Source: CAVSJA01 sp963728145
GTDB taxonomy: Bacteria; Bacteroidota; Bacteroidia; Chitinophagales; Chitinophagaceae
Assembly: GCA_963728145.1 (NCBI GenBank)
Contig: CAVSJA010000002.1
Coordinates: forward strand, 248,001-312,000
Direction: 5' to 3'
DNA: 64,000 nt
Shown here: piece by piece, positions 1 to 8,891 of the stretch
Layout: every line of letters starts with the position of its first letter
Position numbering within the stretch: position 1 is the stretch's first letter
Notes under the pieces: model-generated
What the model saw: only the letters and a program-made list of their open reading frames with translations
Database searches by the model: none
What the model was told of the DNA's origin: nothing
Translations under genes and position numbers: made by a program

Positions 1-11
1 GAAGCTTAGGG

Positions 12-66
12 AGGTTGATTGGGTTGATAAGGTTGATAAGGTTGACAGGGTTAACAAGGTTGACAA
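12..66. repeat. GTTGACAGG-type 9-bp minisatellite
   Basis: Imperfect tandem copies of a 9-bp word (GGTTGATAA/GGTTGACAG variants) fill this stretch. The same word recurs at about ten other intergenic sites in the window, in both orientations. No gene is visible from 1 to 497 apart from this repeat, a hairpin at 174-195, a second repeat at 331-402 and the lpxD promoter. Confidence 0.85.
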
Positions 67-173
67 ACTTGGGTAATGAAAATATTGCTGGTACGATAAT
101 TATAGGAATCGCGCAATTTCCGGGGAGAATCGGGCCAAATATGCAATGTGAAATATCAAATCTGAAATAAAAA

Positions 174-195
174 ATCTCCCGAGGAATCGGGAGAT
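174..195. terminator. Bidirectional hairpin terminator
   Basis: A 9-bp inverted repeat (ATCTCCCGA / TCGGGAGAT) with a 4-base loop is preceded by an A run and followed by ATTATTA. It probably ends transcription of the gene lying left of the window. The T tract is weak on the plus strand. Confidence 0.5.
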
Positions 196-330
196 TATTA
201 TGTGGATGGGTTAGTAAGTACCGGGAAATTTAATTTCCCTACACAATATTAAATATATTTTTTACTACAATAAAAATTTTTTAAAGAAATTTTATTAACA
301 TTTAGGATTGTTCTTGTGGAAAAGGAAGAG

Positions 331-402
331 CAATTGGCAATAAGCAATAAGCAATTGGCAATAGACAATAGGCAAGAAGCAATTAGCAATTGACAATGCG
401 CA
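331..402. repeat. GGCAATTG/GGCAATA word repeat
   Basis: Tandem, slightly varying copies of CAATTGGCAATA/AGCAATA. The family also occurs at 9681-9711 (inside a coding sequence), 43954-44072 and 62984-63103. It lies between the hairpin at 174-195 and the lpxD promoter. Confidence 0.85.
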
Positions 403-453
403 ATCTAAATCCGAATGACAGTTATACTTGCTCATGGTGTTTGAATCAAATAG

Positions 454-482
454 TTGCTTCTGAATTCTGTAATCTACTTTTG
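454..482 (+). promoter_or_regulatory. Bacteroidota-type promoter of lpxD
   Basis: TTG at 454-456 and TACTTTTG at 475-482 match the Bacteroidota -33 TTG / -7 TAnnTTTG consensus with an 18-nt spacer. The element ends 15 nt upstream of the lpxD ATG. Confidence 0.55.
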
Positions 483-497
483 TAAAAATCAATTACA

Positions 498-1466
498 ATG
501 AAATTTCCATCACCGATGCCTGTCGCGCAAATTGCTGAATTGATTGGTGCAAGGCTTGTTGGCAACTCGAAGGGACTTGCGCTGGGCATTAATGAGATTC
601 ATAAGGTAGAGAAGGGTGATCTTGTATTTGTTGATCATCCAAAGTATTACGATAAGTGTATTCAATCAGATGCTGACTTTATCATCATCAATAAAGAAAC
701 CTCAATTCCCGAGGGAAAAGCATTATTGATCGTTGATCAGCCTTTTGAAGCATATTTGACGATTGCCAGGCATTTCAGGCCATTCAAGCCCCATACAAAG
801 CTGATTAGTGATTCCTCAAAAATTGGGGAAGGAACTTATATCGCACCCAATGCGTTGATTGGTCATCATGTAATGATTGGAAAGAATTGCAGGATCGGGC
901 CGAATGTTTCTGTTCTTGATTACACCATTATTGGTAATAATGTAGTGATACAGGCGGGAACAGTAATTGGTTCCGATGCGTTCTACTATAACACAAAGAA
1001 GGATCGTGAGGTATGGTATCGAAGAATGGAGAGTTGTGGCAGAGTGGTTATAGAAGATGACGTAGAGATTGGTGCAGCCTGTACAATTGATCGCGGCGTA
1101 ACCGATGAGACGGTAATTGGAAAAGGAACGAAGATGGATAATATGATCCATATCGGTCATGATACCGTTACCGGTAAGAATTGCTTGATTGCCGCACAGG
1201 TAGGGATCGCTGGCGCTGCGGAATTGGGGAATGGAGTAATATTATGGGGACAGGTTGGTGTTAGCAAAACCCTTAGCATCGGTGATAATGCAGTTTTATA
1301 CGCTCAAAGTGGAACACCCGCCTCTCTCGAAGGAGGAAAGGTATATTTTGGTTCACCTGCAATTGATGCGAGAGAGAAGATGAAGGAACTGGTATGGATT
1401 AAGAGAATTCCGGAGATATGGGAGAAGCTACAAACAATCGAAACTGCTCTTAAGCAACCGCTATGA
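498..1466 (+). CDS. lpxD: UDP-3-O-(3-hydroxyacyl)glucosamine N-acyltransferase-like protein (LpxD family)
   Basis: Likely a lipid A biosynthesis enzyme that transfers a hydroxyacyl chain from acyl-ACP to the 2-amino group of UDP-3-O-acylglucosamine in the cytoplasm. The 322 residues show the LpxD layout: an N-terminal uridine-binding-like domain (about 1-100, with VFVDHPKYYDKC) followed by left-handed beta-helix hexapeptide repeats (about 105-285) and a C-terminal helical segment. The motif IHIGHDTVTG in the helix matches the region that holds the LpxD catalytic histidine. The ATG follows a good promoter. Bacteroidota often carry a second LpxD paralogue fused to LpxC or elsewhere, so this may be the stand-alone paralogue rather than the main enzyme. 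It stands alone here, followed by a palindromic repeat element. Confidence 0.85.
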   Translation: MKFPSPMPVAQIAELIGARLVGNSKGLALGINEIHKVEKGDLVFVDHPKYYDKCIQSDADFIIINKETSIPEGKALLIVDQPFEAYLTIARHFRPFKPHTKLISDSSKIGEGTYIAPNALIGHHVMIGKNCRIGPNVSVLDYTIIGNNVVIQAGTVIGSDAFYYNTKKDREVWYRRMESCGRVVIEDDVEIGAACTIDRGVTDETVIGKGTKMDNMIHIGHDTVTGKNCLIAAQVGIAGAAELGNGVILWGQVGVSKTLSIGDNAVLYAQSGTPASLEGGKVYFGSPAIDAREKMKELVWIKRIPEIWEKLQTIETALKQPL

Positions 1467-1524
1467 ACAGTAGAACAAGGAATTTACATTGGAGGAGCTC
1501 ATCTATTTCGTTTGTCGCGATGAG

Positions 1525-1697
1525 ATTCGAAGTCTCAAATCTTCAATACAACAGAAGAACAGATGAACAAGGAATGATCAATTTCCATCGGACGGTTGCC
1601 TACCGAATGAAACGGAAGACAAAACGAGTTCTAAAAAATATTGGAGAACCCTCCGATGAAATTGATCATTCCTTGTTCATCTGTTCTTCTGTTGTAT
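1525..1697. repeat. Palindromic element, copy A (~170 bp)
   Basis: Two nearly perfect 45-bp arms (1546-1592 and 1653-1697; core ACAGAAGAACAGATGAACAA) enclose a 60-bp centre, with a TTCGAAGTCTC flank on the left. A second copy at 4161-4332 is the same element in opposite orientation, including centre and flank. It carries no transposase and is the right size for a MITE- or REP-like unit. A short ORF through it is only the translated palindrome. Confidence 0.85.
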
Positions 1698-1703
1698 AAG
1701 GCC

Positions 1704-2780
1704 TTACTGGTAATAATAATCATACGGCAAGAGCTCTGCAAGTTTCTTCCACGCCCAGTAGCCGTTACTGATCATTTCATTCTGATTGTAGAAATATCCG
1801 TTTTGTTCGATGATGAATCCATCGGGAAGTTCAATTACAGTTACCTGCATTCGCGTATTTTCCGGAAGCCTGTATTCAGTAAGGAATTTCTTTTCTGGAA
1901 GCACGCTATTGTAACTGACGCGGTAGCGCCCAACCCAGTCAACAATCACAGAACCGCTGTCGAGAGCATAAAAACTACTGTCATAAAAATCGTTTATAAA
2001 ATATCCTTTGAAGCTTCCAGGATTATCCTCCATTTTCTCAACATAAAACCCTTCGTCTGCAATCTTATAGTTATAGTAAGAGCGCATGAAATGAAGTCTT
2101 GAACCAAGATAAGTGCGTGCCCTGTTCTTTACCCATTGGATCTTTACTGCAGGCGCAGTATCTATTTCCGCAAACAGGGGATAACCAGTGAACTGGCTGA
2201 TGTTCGTATTGTACTCATAAGTGAATGAATCCAGCTGATAGCGGATTGCATAACCTAATGCGTAGTTCTTAACGATAATGTCTTCTTTGGCCGTAACCTT
2301 TAATCGATTTCTTTTTTTATTAAAGAAGAATTTCAGGATCTCAGGATTCTCAAGCTTACAATTAGCTGCATTGCTGCTTGTACCTATAAAGTTTTCGAGG
2401 AAGAAAGTCCCATATTTTATCCAACCATCTTTTACTTCATTGCTCGCAACGACCGCTACTTCTTCCATGGTTTTCTCCTGCTTGCGTAGTTCAATGGTTA
2501 GCGTGTCGCTGGCAGCGTGGGTATTACTGATACGGACCACAGTCTTCTCATAACCTGTATACGAAATCACCAGATCATAACCCCCGGCGGGTAACCGAAG
2601 AAAGAAATATCCATCATTATTAGATACCGTACCCTGCGTAGTATTTTGCGCAAATACAGAAGCATTTGCCAGTGGCTGTTTGTCTGAATCCAACACCTTG
2701 CCGTATACGACTAATGTATTTTGAGATTTAGCAACAAAAAAACACAGGGAAATCGCTATTGCGAGTAAGGTTTTTTTCAT
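1704..2780 (-). CDS. Secreted protein with carboxypeptidase-regulatory-like domain
   Basis: The protein has 358 residues. The start is the ATG giving MKKTLLAIAISLCFFVAKSQ, a clear signal peptide; a longer reading upstream has no such feature. After cleavage there is a CarboxypepD_reg-like (Ig/CNA-B-like) domain of about 90 residues, with VVYGKVLDSDKQPLANASVF and DGYFFLRLPAGGYDLVISYTG. This domain is common at the N terminus of Bacteroidota surface and TonB-linked proteins. The remaining ~240 residues have no motif I recognise and no beta-barrel plug. The enzymatic role is unknown; a periplasmic or surface location is inferred. It converges with copy A of the palindromic element. Confidence 0.7.
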   Translation of the reverse strand: MKKTLLAIAISLCFFVAKSQNTLVVYGKVLDSDKQPLANASVFAQNTTQGTVSNNDGYFFLRLPAGGYDLVISYTGYEKTVVRISNTHAASDTLTIELRKQEKTMEEVAVVASNEVKDGWIKYGTFFLENFIGTSSNAANCKLENPEILKFFFNKKRNRLKVTAKEDIIVKNYALGYAIRYQLDSFTYEYNTNISQFTGYPLFAEIDTAPAVKIQWVKNRARTYLGSRLHFMRSYYNYKIADEGFYVEKMEDNPGSFKGYFINDFYDSSFYALDSGSVIVDWVGRYRVSYNSVLPEKKFLTEYRLPENTRMQVTVIELPDGFIIEQNGYFYNQNEMISNGYWAWKKLAELLPYDYYYQ

Positions 2781-2940
2781 GTAAAGGATTTTGTTTGAAG
2801 TTAACTGGTTGTACCGAATCTTCGGGAGGTTGACCAGGCATGAACTCAAACAAACCTAATCAACCAATTAACTAATTAACCAATCAACCAGAACTAAAAC
2901 GTTTTTAGAGCCCATAAATTATATGCAAGTTGTCTGCCAA

Positions 2941-3930
2941 TCAGGCCAAACGGGGGTTATTAGCATATTTTTCACAGGCTTTTTTTACTGATTCTTCCAG
3001 GGATGTAAATTGAAAGCCCGGCAGTGCATTGAGCAGCTTGCTGTTATCAAAGGTTGTTTTACTAAGCGCAATTCGCGCAGTTTCACGGGTCAATAAAGGG
3101 GGTTTCCCCGTTACCAGGCTCTTTAATTTTTCCAGGCGCCAGGCCAATCCGGAAAGAAATGCGGTTGCTTCCCGTGAGGGATGCTTTCTGCCAAATTGAT
3201 CGGCGATGGTATCGAATAATTTTCTGAATGGCCAGTTTTCACTGCTTACAATAAAACGTTCTCCATTGATATTGCTTTCCATTAATAAAACTATTGCGCG
3301 AGCCAGGTCTTCTACATCCACAAATCCATTTATGCCATTGCTATACCAATTGAATTCATTGTATGCATTTTTGAATATCGCGGTGCTTGAAGTATGCCAG
3401 TCTCCATAGCCCAGTACCGTACTTGGATTCACGATCACTCCATTTAATCCTTCTGCAATACCTCTCCAAACTTCTAATTCTGCCCGGTATTTACTGAAAC
3501 CATAGTTTGTATTCAAATCGCTATCGGACCATTGCTTTGTTTCGTTCACTATTGAATTGCCGCGCGTTCTTCCCAATGCGGCAACTGAACTCACATGTAA
3601 GAATCGCGGAACTTCATTTTCCAAAGCAGCATTCACCACATTCGATGTACCTTCTGCATTTATCTTAAGCAACTGATTCCGGTCGCTGCGATGAAAGGAA
3701 ACCATGCCGGCAGAATGAATAACCGCGCTGGAACCCTTTATTTTTTCTCCAAGCGTTACTACATCCAACACGTCTCCATCAACCCAATCCACTTTTTCCA
3801 GTATTGAAGAAGGAATATAAAAGGGAAGCTTATTGCTACGGCGAATAGCCCTGACCGAATAGCCTTTATTGACCAATTCTTTTATAATATAAGCACCAAC
3901 GAAGCCAGTACCTCCTGTTACAAATACCAT
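2941..3930 (-). CDS. NAD(P)-dependent SDR-family reductase/epimerase
   Basis: Extended short-chain dehydrogenase of 329 residues. It has the N-terminal Rossmann motif TGGTGFVG (5-12), a catalytic serine around S114-S115 and the YxxxK pair Y143/K147. The overall resemblance is to dihydroflavonol-4-reductase-like or nucleoside-diphosphate-sugar epimerase families, which oxidise or reduce a hydroxyl or keto group with NAD(P)H. The substrate cannot be read from the sequence. It is monocistronic, with the repeat-rich 3931-4341 gap upstream. Confidence 0.8.
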   Translation of the reverse strand: MVFVTGGTGFVGAYIIKELVNKGYSVRAIRRSNKLPFYIPSSILEKVDWVDGDVLDVVTLGEKIKGSSAVIHSAGMVSFHRSDRNQLLKINAEGTSNVVNAALENEVPRFLHVSSVAALGRTRGNSIVNETKQWSDSDLNTNYGFSKYRAELEVWRGIAEGLNGVIVNPSTVLGYGDWHTSSTAIFKNAYNEFNWYSNGINGFVDVEDLARAIVLLMESNINGERFIVSSENWPFRKLFDTIADQFGRKHPSREATAFLSGLAWRLEKLKSLVTGKPPLLTRETARIALSKTTFDNSKLLNALPGFQFTSLEESVKKACEKYANNPRLA

Positions 3931-3956
3931 TTACGATATACGATTTAAGTCCCGAA

Positions 3957-4090
3957 GCTTCGGGATACGATTTTGCATCACCCGATTCTTAAGTTGCATG
4001 CGAAGTTAGGTCATTACGTGTTGCTTAAGAATTCAAGATTGAAAAATGGAACAGTCTGCGAATCGTGAAGAAATCGTATCCCGAAACTTC
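3957..4090. repeat. TCCCGA-type palindromes in the 3931-4341 gap
   Basis: The 410-base gap holds a CCCGAAGCTTCGGG palindrome around 3953-3970 and a related CGTATCCCGAAACTTCG copy around 4075-4090 in the opposite sense, then palindromic element copy B. No gene is seen in the gap. Confidence 0.6.
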
Positions 4091-4160
4091 GAGACCTAAT
4101 TATTGAGTATATGGTACAATAGGTCGAAAGGTTTCTTTAATTAATTAGTCTCGAAAATCC

Positions 4161-4332
4161 AATTCAACAGAAGAACAGATGAACAAGGAATGATCAATTT
4201 CCATCGGAGCGTTCTCCAATATTTTTAGAACTCGTTTTGTCTTCCGTTTCATTCAGTAGACAACCCTCTGATGGAAATTGGAAATTCCTTGTTCATCTGT
4301 TCTTCTGTTGAACTGAAGATTCGAGACTTCGA
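4161..4332. repeat. Palindromic element, copy B (inverted relative to copy A)
   Basis: Arms at 4161-4207 and 4265-4312 share the ACAGAAGAACAGATGAACAA core. The centre (ATTTTTAGAACTCGTTTTGT at 4220-4239) is the reverse complement of the centre of copy A, and the TTCGAAGTCTC flank is on the right. The whole element is therefore inverted relative to the copy at 1525-1697, 2.6 kb away. Confidence 0.85.
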
Positions 4333-4341
4333 ACCGCGGCT

Positions 4342-5187
4342 TTAATACTCGTAGTAGCCCTTTTTTGTTTTTCTTCCCAATTCTCCTTTCTCCACTTTAT
4401 CTTTTTGAACAGGAGATGGTTTTAGTCTTTCGGGTTTGTTTAATTGTTCATACACCGAATTGCTTACAGCAAGATTGATATCATTTCCGATAAGGTCCAT
4501 CAGTTTGAAAGGACCCATTTTGAAACCTGTAGCTTCCATTATGCGATCAATTGTTTCAGGATCGGATACACCCAATTCAACAAGCTTTAGCGCTTCGAGA
4601 TAATAAGGTCTTGCAACACGGTTAACAATAAAACCAGGTGAATCCTTACAAAGCACTGCTGTTTTTCCCAGTTGTTTTGAAAAACTGATCAGTGCTTCAA
4701 TGATATCCGCTCTCGTTAAATCAGTACGGATAACTTCCACCAGCTTCATGACAGGAGCGGGATTAAAAAAATGCAAACCCGCCACGCGTTCGGGACGCAT
4801 AACTTTTTCAGCTATCGATTTTACGGAAAGAGAAGAAGTATTGGTTGCAAAAATGGTTTCACTATGGTTTATTTCACTGAGTTGGTTGAAGAGCGCGATC
4901 TTCACTTCCGCTTTTTCAATTACAGCTTCGATAACCAGGTCAGCGATACAATTGTTAAGTTCTGTTGTAAAATTGATATGACTCCTCACCTTTTCCATTT
5001 CCGCTGGCGTAAGTCGTTTTTTTTCGACTAAAATTCCAAGGTCCGAATCAATCTTAGTCTTCGCTTTAGCGATGATCTCCTCATTGATATCATACAGAAT
5101 CGTATGAAACCCATGCTGTGCCGCCGTTTGTGCAATACCACTCCCCATCGTTCCGGCTCCGCATATGCAAATGCTATTGATCATCAT
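4342..5187 (-). CDS. 3-hydroxyacyl-CoA (3-hydroxybutyryl-CoA) dehydrogenase
   Basis: Converts (S)-3-hydroxyacyl-CoA to 3-ketoacyl-CoA with NAD+, in fatty acid beta-oxidation or butyrate-type metabolism. The Rossmann motif GAGTMGSGIA sits at the N terminus, NTSSLS and GLHFFNPAPVMKLVEV carry the catalytic region (His of HFFNP), and KDSPGFIVNRVARP opens the C-terminal helical domain. The length (about 281 residues) is typical. An in-frame reading extends to 5373 but overlaps the next gene and its extra residues look non-coding, so I place the start at the double ATG 5184-5187. Confidence 0.88.
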   Translation of the reverse strand: MMINSICICGAGTMGSGIAQTAAQHGFHTILYDINEEIIAKAKTKIDSDLGILVEKKRLTPAEMEKVRSHINFTTELNNCIADLVIEAVIEKAEVKIALFNQLSEINHSETIFATNTSSLSVKSIAEKVMRPERVAGLHFFNPAPVMKLVEVIRTDLTRADIIEALISFSKQLGKTAVLCKDSPGFIVNRVARPYYLEALKLVELGVSDPETIDRIMEATGFKMGPFKLMDLIGNDINLAVSNSVYEQLNKPERLKPSPVQKDKVEKGELGRKTKKGYYEY

Positions 5188-5344
5188 CCTGATTTGGGGC
5201 AAAATTAGGTATTGGATGTTGGACTTGTATCGATTAGTGACGTAAAGGATTATATGCAGAAAGAAGTATTGAGACGCACCAATGGAAGGCAAAGGCCGGC
5301 GATCAGGAAGGAGAATTTGGAATGGGATTGGTGGATTAGGTAAC

Positions 5345-6286
5345 CTACTTTGATGAATTATTGTTGTCTTCATTGATTGGCTTTAAAGCAAAACGCCGAT
5401 CCGTAATTGTAGTAATCTCGAATTTCAACAATTCTGAACCTCTCTTAAGGTATAGGCGGTTATGGTCAAGCCACCATTCTCCTGAGCAAACTGTATAATC
5501 AAATGAGTGTTTAGGTTTATCACGAAGGCAATTGTATTGATAGATCTTTTCTGTTGTGAAGTTTAAAAATTCTTCATTAGCCAAATGCACAGAATCTTTA
5601 TTAAATACATGAGCCCAGGTACTGGAGTTCGACAAATCGTAAACCCACAACCCCTTCATTTTTGAAGGGGTTATTGAATCAAAGTAATATGCCGATATAA
5701 AGTCTGGAATATTTTCTTTGTATTCCAGACGAAGAATTCTGAAGTATTTTAGTGTAGATTTTCCCGCCACCGGTAGGTATCTACCTTTGATCCAGGGCCC
5801 GGTTCTCTTGCCGTATTGATATTCTCCTGTCCAAATATTCCCCAGGCTATCAGTTTCCTGCCAGAATTCCTGTTTTCTCAGAAAATGGGTATAGATAATC
5901 GTATCCTTCATAATGCCTTTCGATCCGTCGGGGTCCTTTTTCCAATCAGGAAGCACATGTGCTGAGGATTTGAAGTTCTTCCGGTCTATCATCATTGTGC
6001 CATACGCAATTGGATTGGATATTGAATCAAATTCCATATACATGAATGAGCTGTCTGATTTTCTTATGAATTCATAAGAAGTTCGATTGGTAGAACTATT
6101 ATTTACGCGATAAATTAACAACTTTGAGGTTATTGGGTCTTTCAATATAAAAAGTGCTTGAGAGTCATTGGAATAGTATCCAAGATATTCGTCGTTGAAG
6201 GGCATTGAATCAATCTGCGTCTGCGAGAAAGAGGGTAAGCAAAAGAAAATCGCGGCAGACATAATTAATAGCCATTTCCCTTGCAC
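5345..6286 (-). CDS. Secreted protein of unknown function
   Basis: The protein has 313 residues and begins with a signal peptide (MQGKWLLIMSAAIFFCLPSF, cut near SFSQ). Downstream are mixed-charge, aromatic-rich stretches such as GEYQYGKRTGPWIKGRYLPV, which resembles the MORN-like or toxin-antitoxin-like repeats of Bacteroidota periplasmic proteins. I do not recognise a family. It is on the same strand as the dehydrogenase and lies 157 nt upstream of it. Confidence 0.6.
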   Translation of the reverse strand: MQGKWLLIMSAAIFFCLPSFSQTQIDSMPFNDEYLGYYSNDSQALFILKDPITSKLLIYRVNNSSTNRTSYEFIRKSDSSFMYMEFDSISNPIAYGTMMIDRKNFKSSAHVLPDWKKDPDGSKGIMKDTIIYTHFLRKQEFWQETDSLGNIWTGEYQYGKRTGPWIKGRYLPVAGKSTLKYFRILRLEYKENIPDFISAYYFDSITPSKMKGLWVYDLSNSSTWAHVFNKDSVHLANEEFLNFTTEKIYQYNCLRDKPKHSFDYTVCSGEWWLDHNRLYLKRGSELLKFEITTITDRRFALKPINEDNNNSSK

Positions 6287-6373
6287 AGTTTTTTTTCAAC
6301 GAACGTCGCGGGAGGAAGTTTAATTGCAACCGGGTGTGCGTAAAAGGAATTTTAACAAAAAGTCGTCGGGGGC

Positions 6374-7405
6374 TTATGTCGCACTCCTAAACTGTTTCAA
6401 AAACCTCAGATCATTCTCACTAAACAACCTGATATCATTGATACCATATTTTAATAGTGCAGGTCTTTCAATTCCCATCCCCCATGCATAGCCGGTATAT
6501 TTATTAGGATCGATACCGCAGTTTTGTAATACGGTTGGATGTACCATTCCGCAGCCGAGGATCTCGAGCCAACCGGTGCGTTTGCAAACGGCACAGCCTT
6601 CGCCACCACAAAGCTGGCAACTGATATCCATTTCGGCACTGGGTTCGGTGAAGGGAAAATAAGAAGGACGGAAACGAACTTTTACATTCTTTCCATACAT
6701 CTCCTGCACGAAGAAATATAAGGTCTGCTTCAGGTCAGCGAAGGAAACATTCTCATCAATATATATACCTTCTACCTGGTGGAAGAAGCAATGCGATCTT
6801 GCACTGACGGTTTCATTCCTGTAAACGCGACCAGGACAAACAATGCGCAGTGGAAGTTTTCCCTTTTCCATTTCCCTGATCTGGCTATTGCTGGTATGCG
6901 TTCGCAGTAAGCAATCTGGATTTTGCTGGATATAAAATGTATCCTGCATATCCCTTGCCGGATGATGCTCAGGCAGGTTCAATGCAGTGAAATTATGCCA
7001 GTCGTCCTCGATCTCCGGACCTTCCGCAACCGTAAATCCCAATCGTTGAAAGATGGAGATGATCTGGTTCTTCATCAAACTTATCGGATGTCGGCTACCG
7101 GGGCTCAATGGATCACCCGGCAGACTGGTATCAATCCTCTGTTCAGTCTTATCCGAACTGCTTTCAATCTCTTCCTTCCAGCGTTCGTATTTACTTTCTG
7201 CCAGTTGTTTGAATTCATTCAGGATCGCCCCGAATTCCTTTTTCTTTTCGGCAGGAACATTCTTCATTTCTGTAAAAAGATTCTTCAAAATTCCCTTCGT
7301 CCCCAAAAACTTAATCCGATAGGCCTCCAGCGACGCCGCACCATTGGTACTTAAAGTCTCTATCTCCTTTTTATATTCTTCTATCTGTTGCAGTAATTGA
7401 TCCAT
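6374..7405 (-). CDS. pheS: Phenylalanyl-tRNA synthetase alpha subunit
   Basis: Catalytic subunit of the (alpha-beta)2 enzyme that charges tRNA-Phe. Its 343 residues comprise an N-terminal coiled coil (about 1-90) and a class II aminoacylation core: motif 1 near GSRHPISLMKNQIISIFQRL, motif 2 in TSNSQIREMEKGKLPLRIVC/PGRVYRNE and motif 3 in YAWGMGIERPALLKYG. A Cys-rich segment (CQLCGGEGCAVCKRTGW) is typical of bacterial PheS. The pheT partner is not adjacent, which is common in Bacteroidota. Confidence 0.96.
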   Translation of the reverse strand: MDQLLQQIEEYKKEIETLSTNGAASLEAYRIKFLGTKGILKNLFTEMKNVPAEKKKEFGAILNEFKQLAESKYERWKEEIESSSDKTEQRIDTSLPGDPLSPGSRHPISLMKNQIISIFQRLGFTVAEGPEIEDDWHNFTALNLPEHHPARDMQDTFYIQQNPDCLLRTHTSNSQIREMEKGKLPLRIVCPGRVYRNETVSARSHCFFHQVEGIYIDENVSFADLKQTLYFFVQEMYGKNVKVRFRPSYFPFTEPSAEMDISCQLCGGEGCAVCKRTGWLEILGCGMVHPTVLQNCGIDPNKYTGYAWGMGIERPALLKYGINDIRLFSENDLRFLKQFRSAT

Positions 7406-7445
7406 TGCGGCAAAGATAAGCGTTTGGTCCCGCCATGGCGGGAGA

Positions 7446-7573
7446 GTTTGGCGTTTGGGGTTTGGCGTTCTTTAATGCAAGCTCCCTGAATTGATTCGAC
7501 CATCCTGATTTTCATAAGCAAGTTTTGTTTTCGGCGACGCAACGCCAAACCCCAAACTCCAAACTCCAAACGC
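7446..7573. repeat. GTTTGGG word repeat in facing arms
   Basis: A GTTTGGCGTTTGGGG-type arm at 7446-7470 faces its reverse complement (AACGCCAAACCCCAAACTCC) at 7540-7573. The pair sits between divergent pheS and the arginase-fold gene. Confidence 0.75.
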
Positions 7574-7637
7574 TCACAATCCACAACTGTGACTAAAACT
7601 CTCGTCTCCATTGCTTTGTTCATGATAAATTGCATTC

Positions 7638-8774
7638 ATGAGCGACTTCCATAACCTTGTAGATTTTTTGGATCCCATCAGTCTGCACCAGATTTCCAAT
7701 GATGAGGGGTTCAAGGATGGACAACTGGGCAGATCGGTTCGTGCGCATGAAGCCGAGTTCCCCGAGCTGGAAGATGCGGATATAATTATTGTAGGTTGTA
7801 ATGAAACCCGGGGGAGCTGGCAACTATTTGTTGAGAGACACGCTCCAGATGCGGTGCGGCATCATTTCTATTCACTTTATTACTGGCACCAGGACCTGGT
7901 GATTGCTGATGTCGGCAATGTGAAATCAGGAGCTTCATTAAATGATACCTACGCGGCACTTAAGACAGTTATCGCTGAACTAACTGCTTATGGAAAGACC
8001 GTCATCATTCTTGGCGGTTCGCATGATCTTACACTTGCACAGTATCAATGCGTGGCAGATAAAAAGAAGATCATTGAAATGGTTTGTGTGGATGCATTGA
8101 TCGACCTTAACCTGGATTCCCATAACAGAAGCGAAAACTTCTTAATGGAGATACTCACCGGTGAACCGAATTTCATACGCCATTATAATCATATCGGCTT
8201 TCAAAGTTATTTCGTGCACCCGCGCATGCTCGAGACCATGGACAAATTGCGTTTCGATTGTTATCGTTTAGGTAACGTGAAAGAGAATATTGATGAAATG
8301 GAACCCGTGATCCGCAATTGCCAGATATTCAGTTTTGATATTACCGCGATTGCTCATGCCTTCGCGCCATCCAATACACTTTCGCCGAATGGATTGAATG
8401 GCGAGGAAGCCTGCCTATTGATGCGTTATGCCGGGATGAGTCCGAATATCAATAGCATTGGAATCTACGGCTTCCTTCCGGAGCACGATAGAGATAGTCT
8501 TACTGCAAGACAGATCAGTCATATGTTATGGTATTTTCTCGATGGCCGCAGTCGCGGAAAACGGGAAGCAAAATTGGAAGAGAAGGAATCCTTCAATGAA
8601 TATCATACTGCATTTGCGGAAGTTCAAACCACATTTCTTCAAAGCAAGAAAACCGGCCGCTGGTGGATGCAATTGCCGGATAGTAAATTTATCTCCTGCT
8701 CTTATAAAGATTATTTACTTGCAAGTAGTAACGAAATTCCTGAACGCTGGTTAAGAGCACAAGAGCGGAATTAA
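7638..8774 (+). CDS. Arginase/formimidoylglutamase-fold protein with altered metal ligands
   Basis: Ureohydrolase-fold protein of 378 residues. Canonical members use six ligands to bind two Mn ions, in GGxH, DAHxD and SxDxDxxDP. Here GGSHD (126-130) keeps the first histidine. DAHxD reads DALID (152-156), so its central His is Leu. The last motif reads SFDITAI, so the second Asp is Thr. Four of six ligands remain and each metal site would lose one. It may be a one-metal enzyme, may act on another substrate, or may be a pseudoenzyme; I assign the fold but not the reaction. The ATG at 7638 directly follows the pheS-divergent promoter region. Confidence 0.75.
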   Translation: MSDFHNLVDFLDPISLHQISNDEGFKDGQLGRSVRAHEAEFPELEDADIIIVGCNETRGSWQLFVERHAPDAVRHHFYSLYYWHQDLVIADVGNVKSGASLNDTYAALKTVIAELTAYGKTVIILGGSHDLTLAQYQCVADKKKIIEMVCVDALIDLNLDSHNRSENFLMEILTGEPNFIRHYNHIGFQSYFVHPRMLETMDKLRFDCYRLGNVKENIDEMEPVIRNCQIFSFDITAIAHAFAPSNTLSPNGLNGEEACLLMRYAGMSPNINSIGIYGFLPEHDRDSLTARQISHMLWYFLDGRSRGKREAKLEEKESFNEYHTAFAEVQTTFLQSKKTGRWWMQLPDSKFISCSYKDYLLASSNEIPERWLRAQERN

Positions 8775-8891
8775 AAAAATAATCAATAATCAATAATTCT
8801 ACTGGCATGAGTTTGCCTATAGTACATTTGCTTCTCGTGCGTCAGTCAATTATTGATTATTGTGTGTCGCATTATCGCATATCTTTAGAAC

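Noticed and set aside
1463..1699. 78-codon ORF after lpxD
   Set aside because: It runs through the palindromic element and is translated repeat, with no independent coding signal.
5188..5373. Extended N terminus of the 3-hydroxyacyl-CoA dehydrogenase
   Set aside because: It overlaps the next gene and precedes the Rossmann motif by 60 residues without homologous content.
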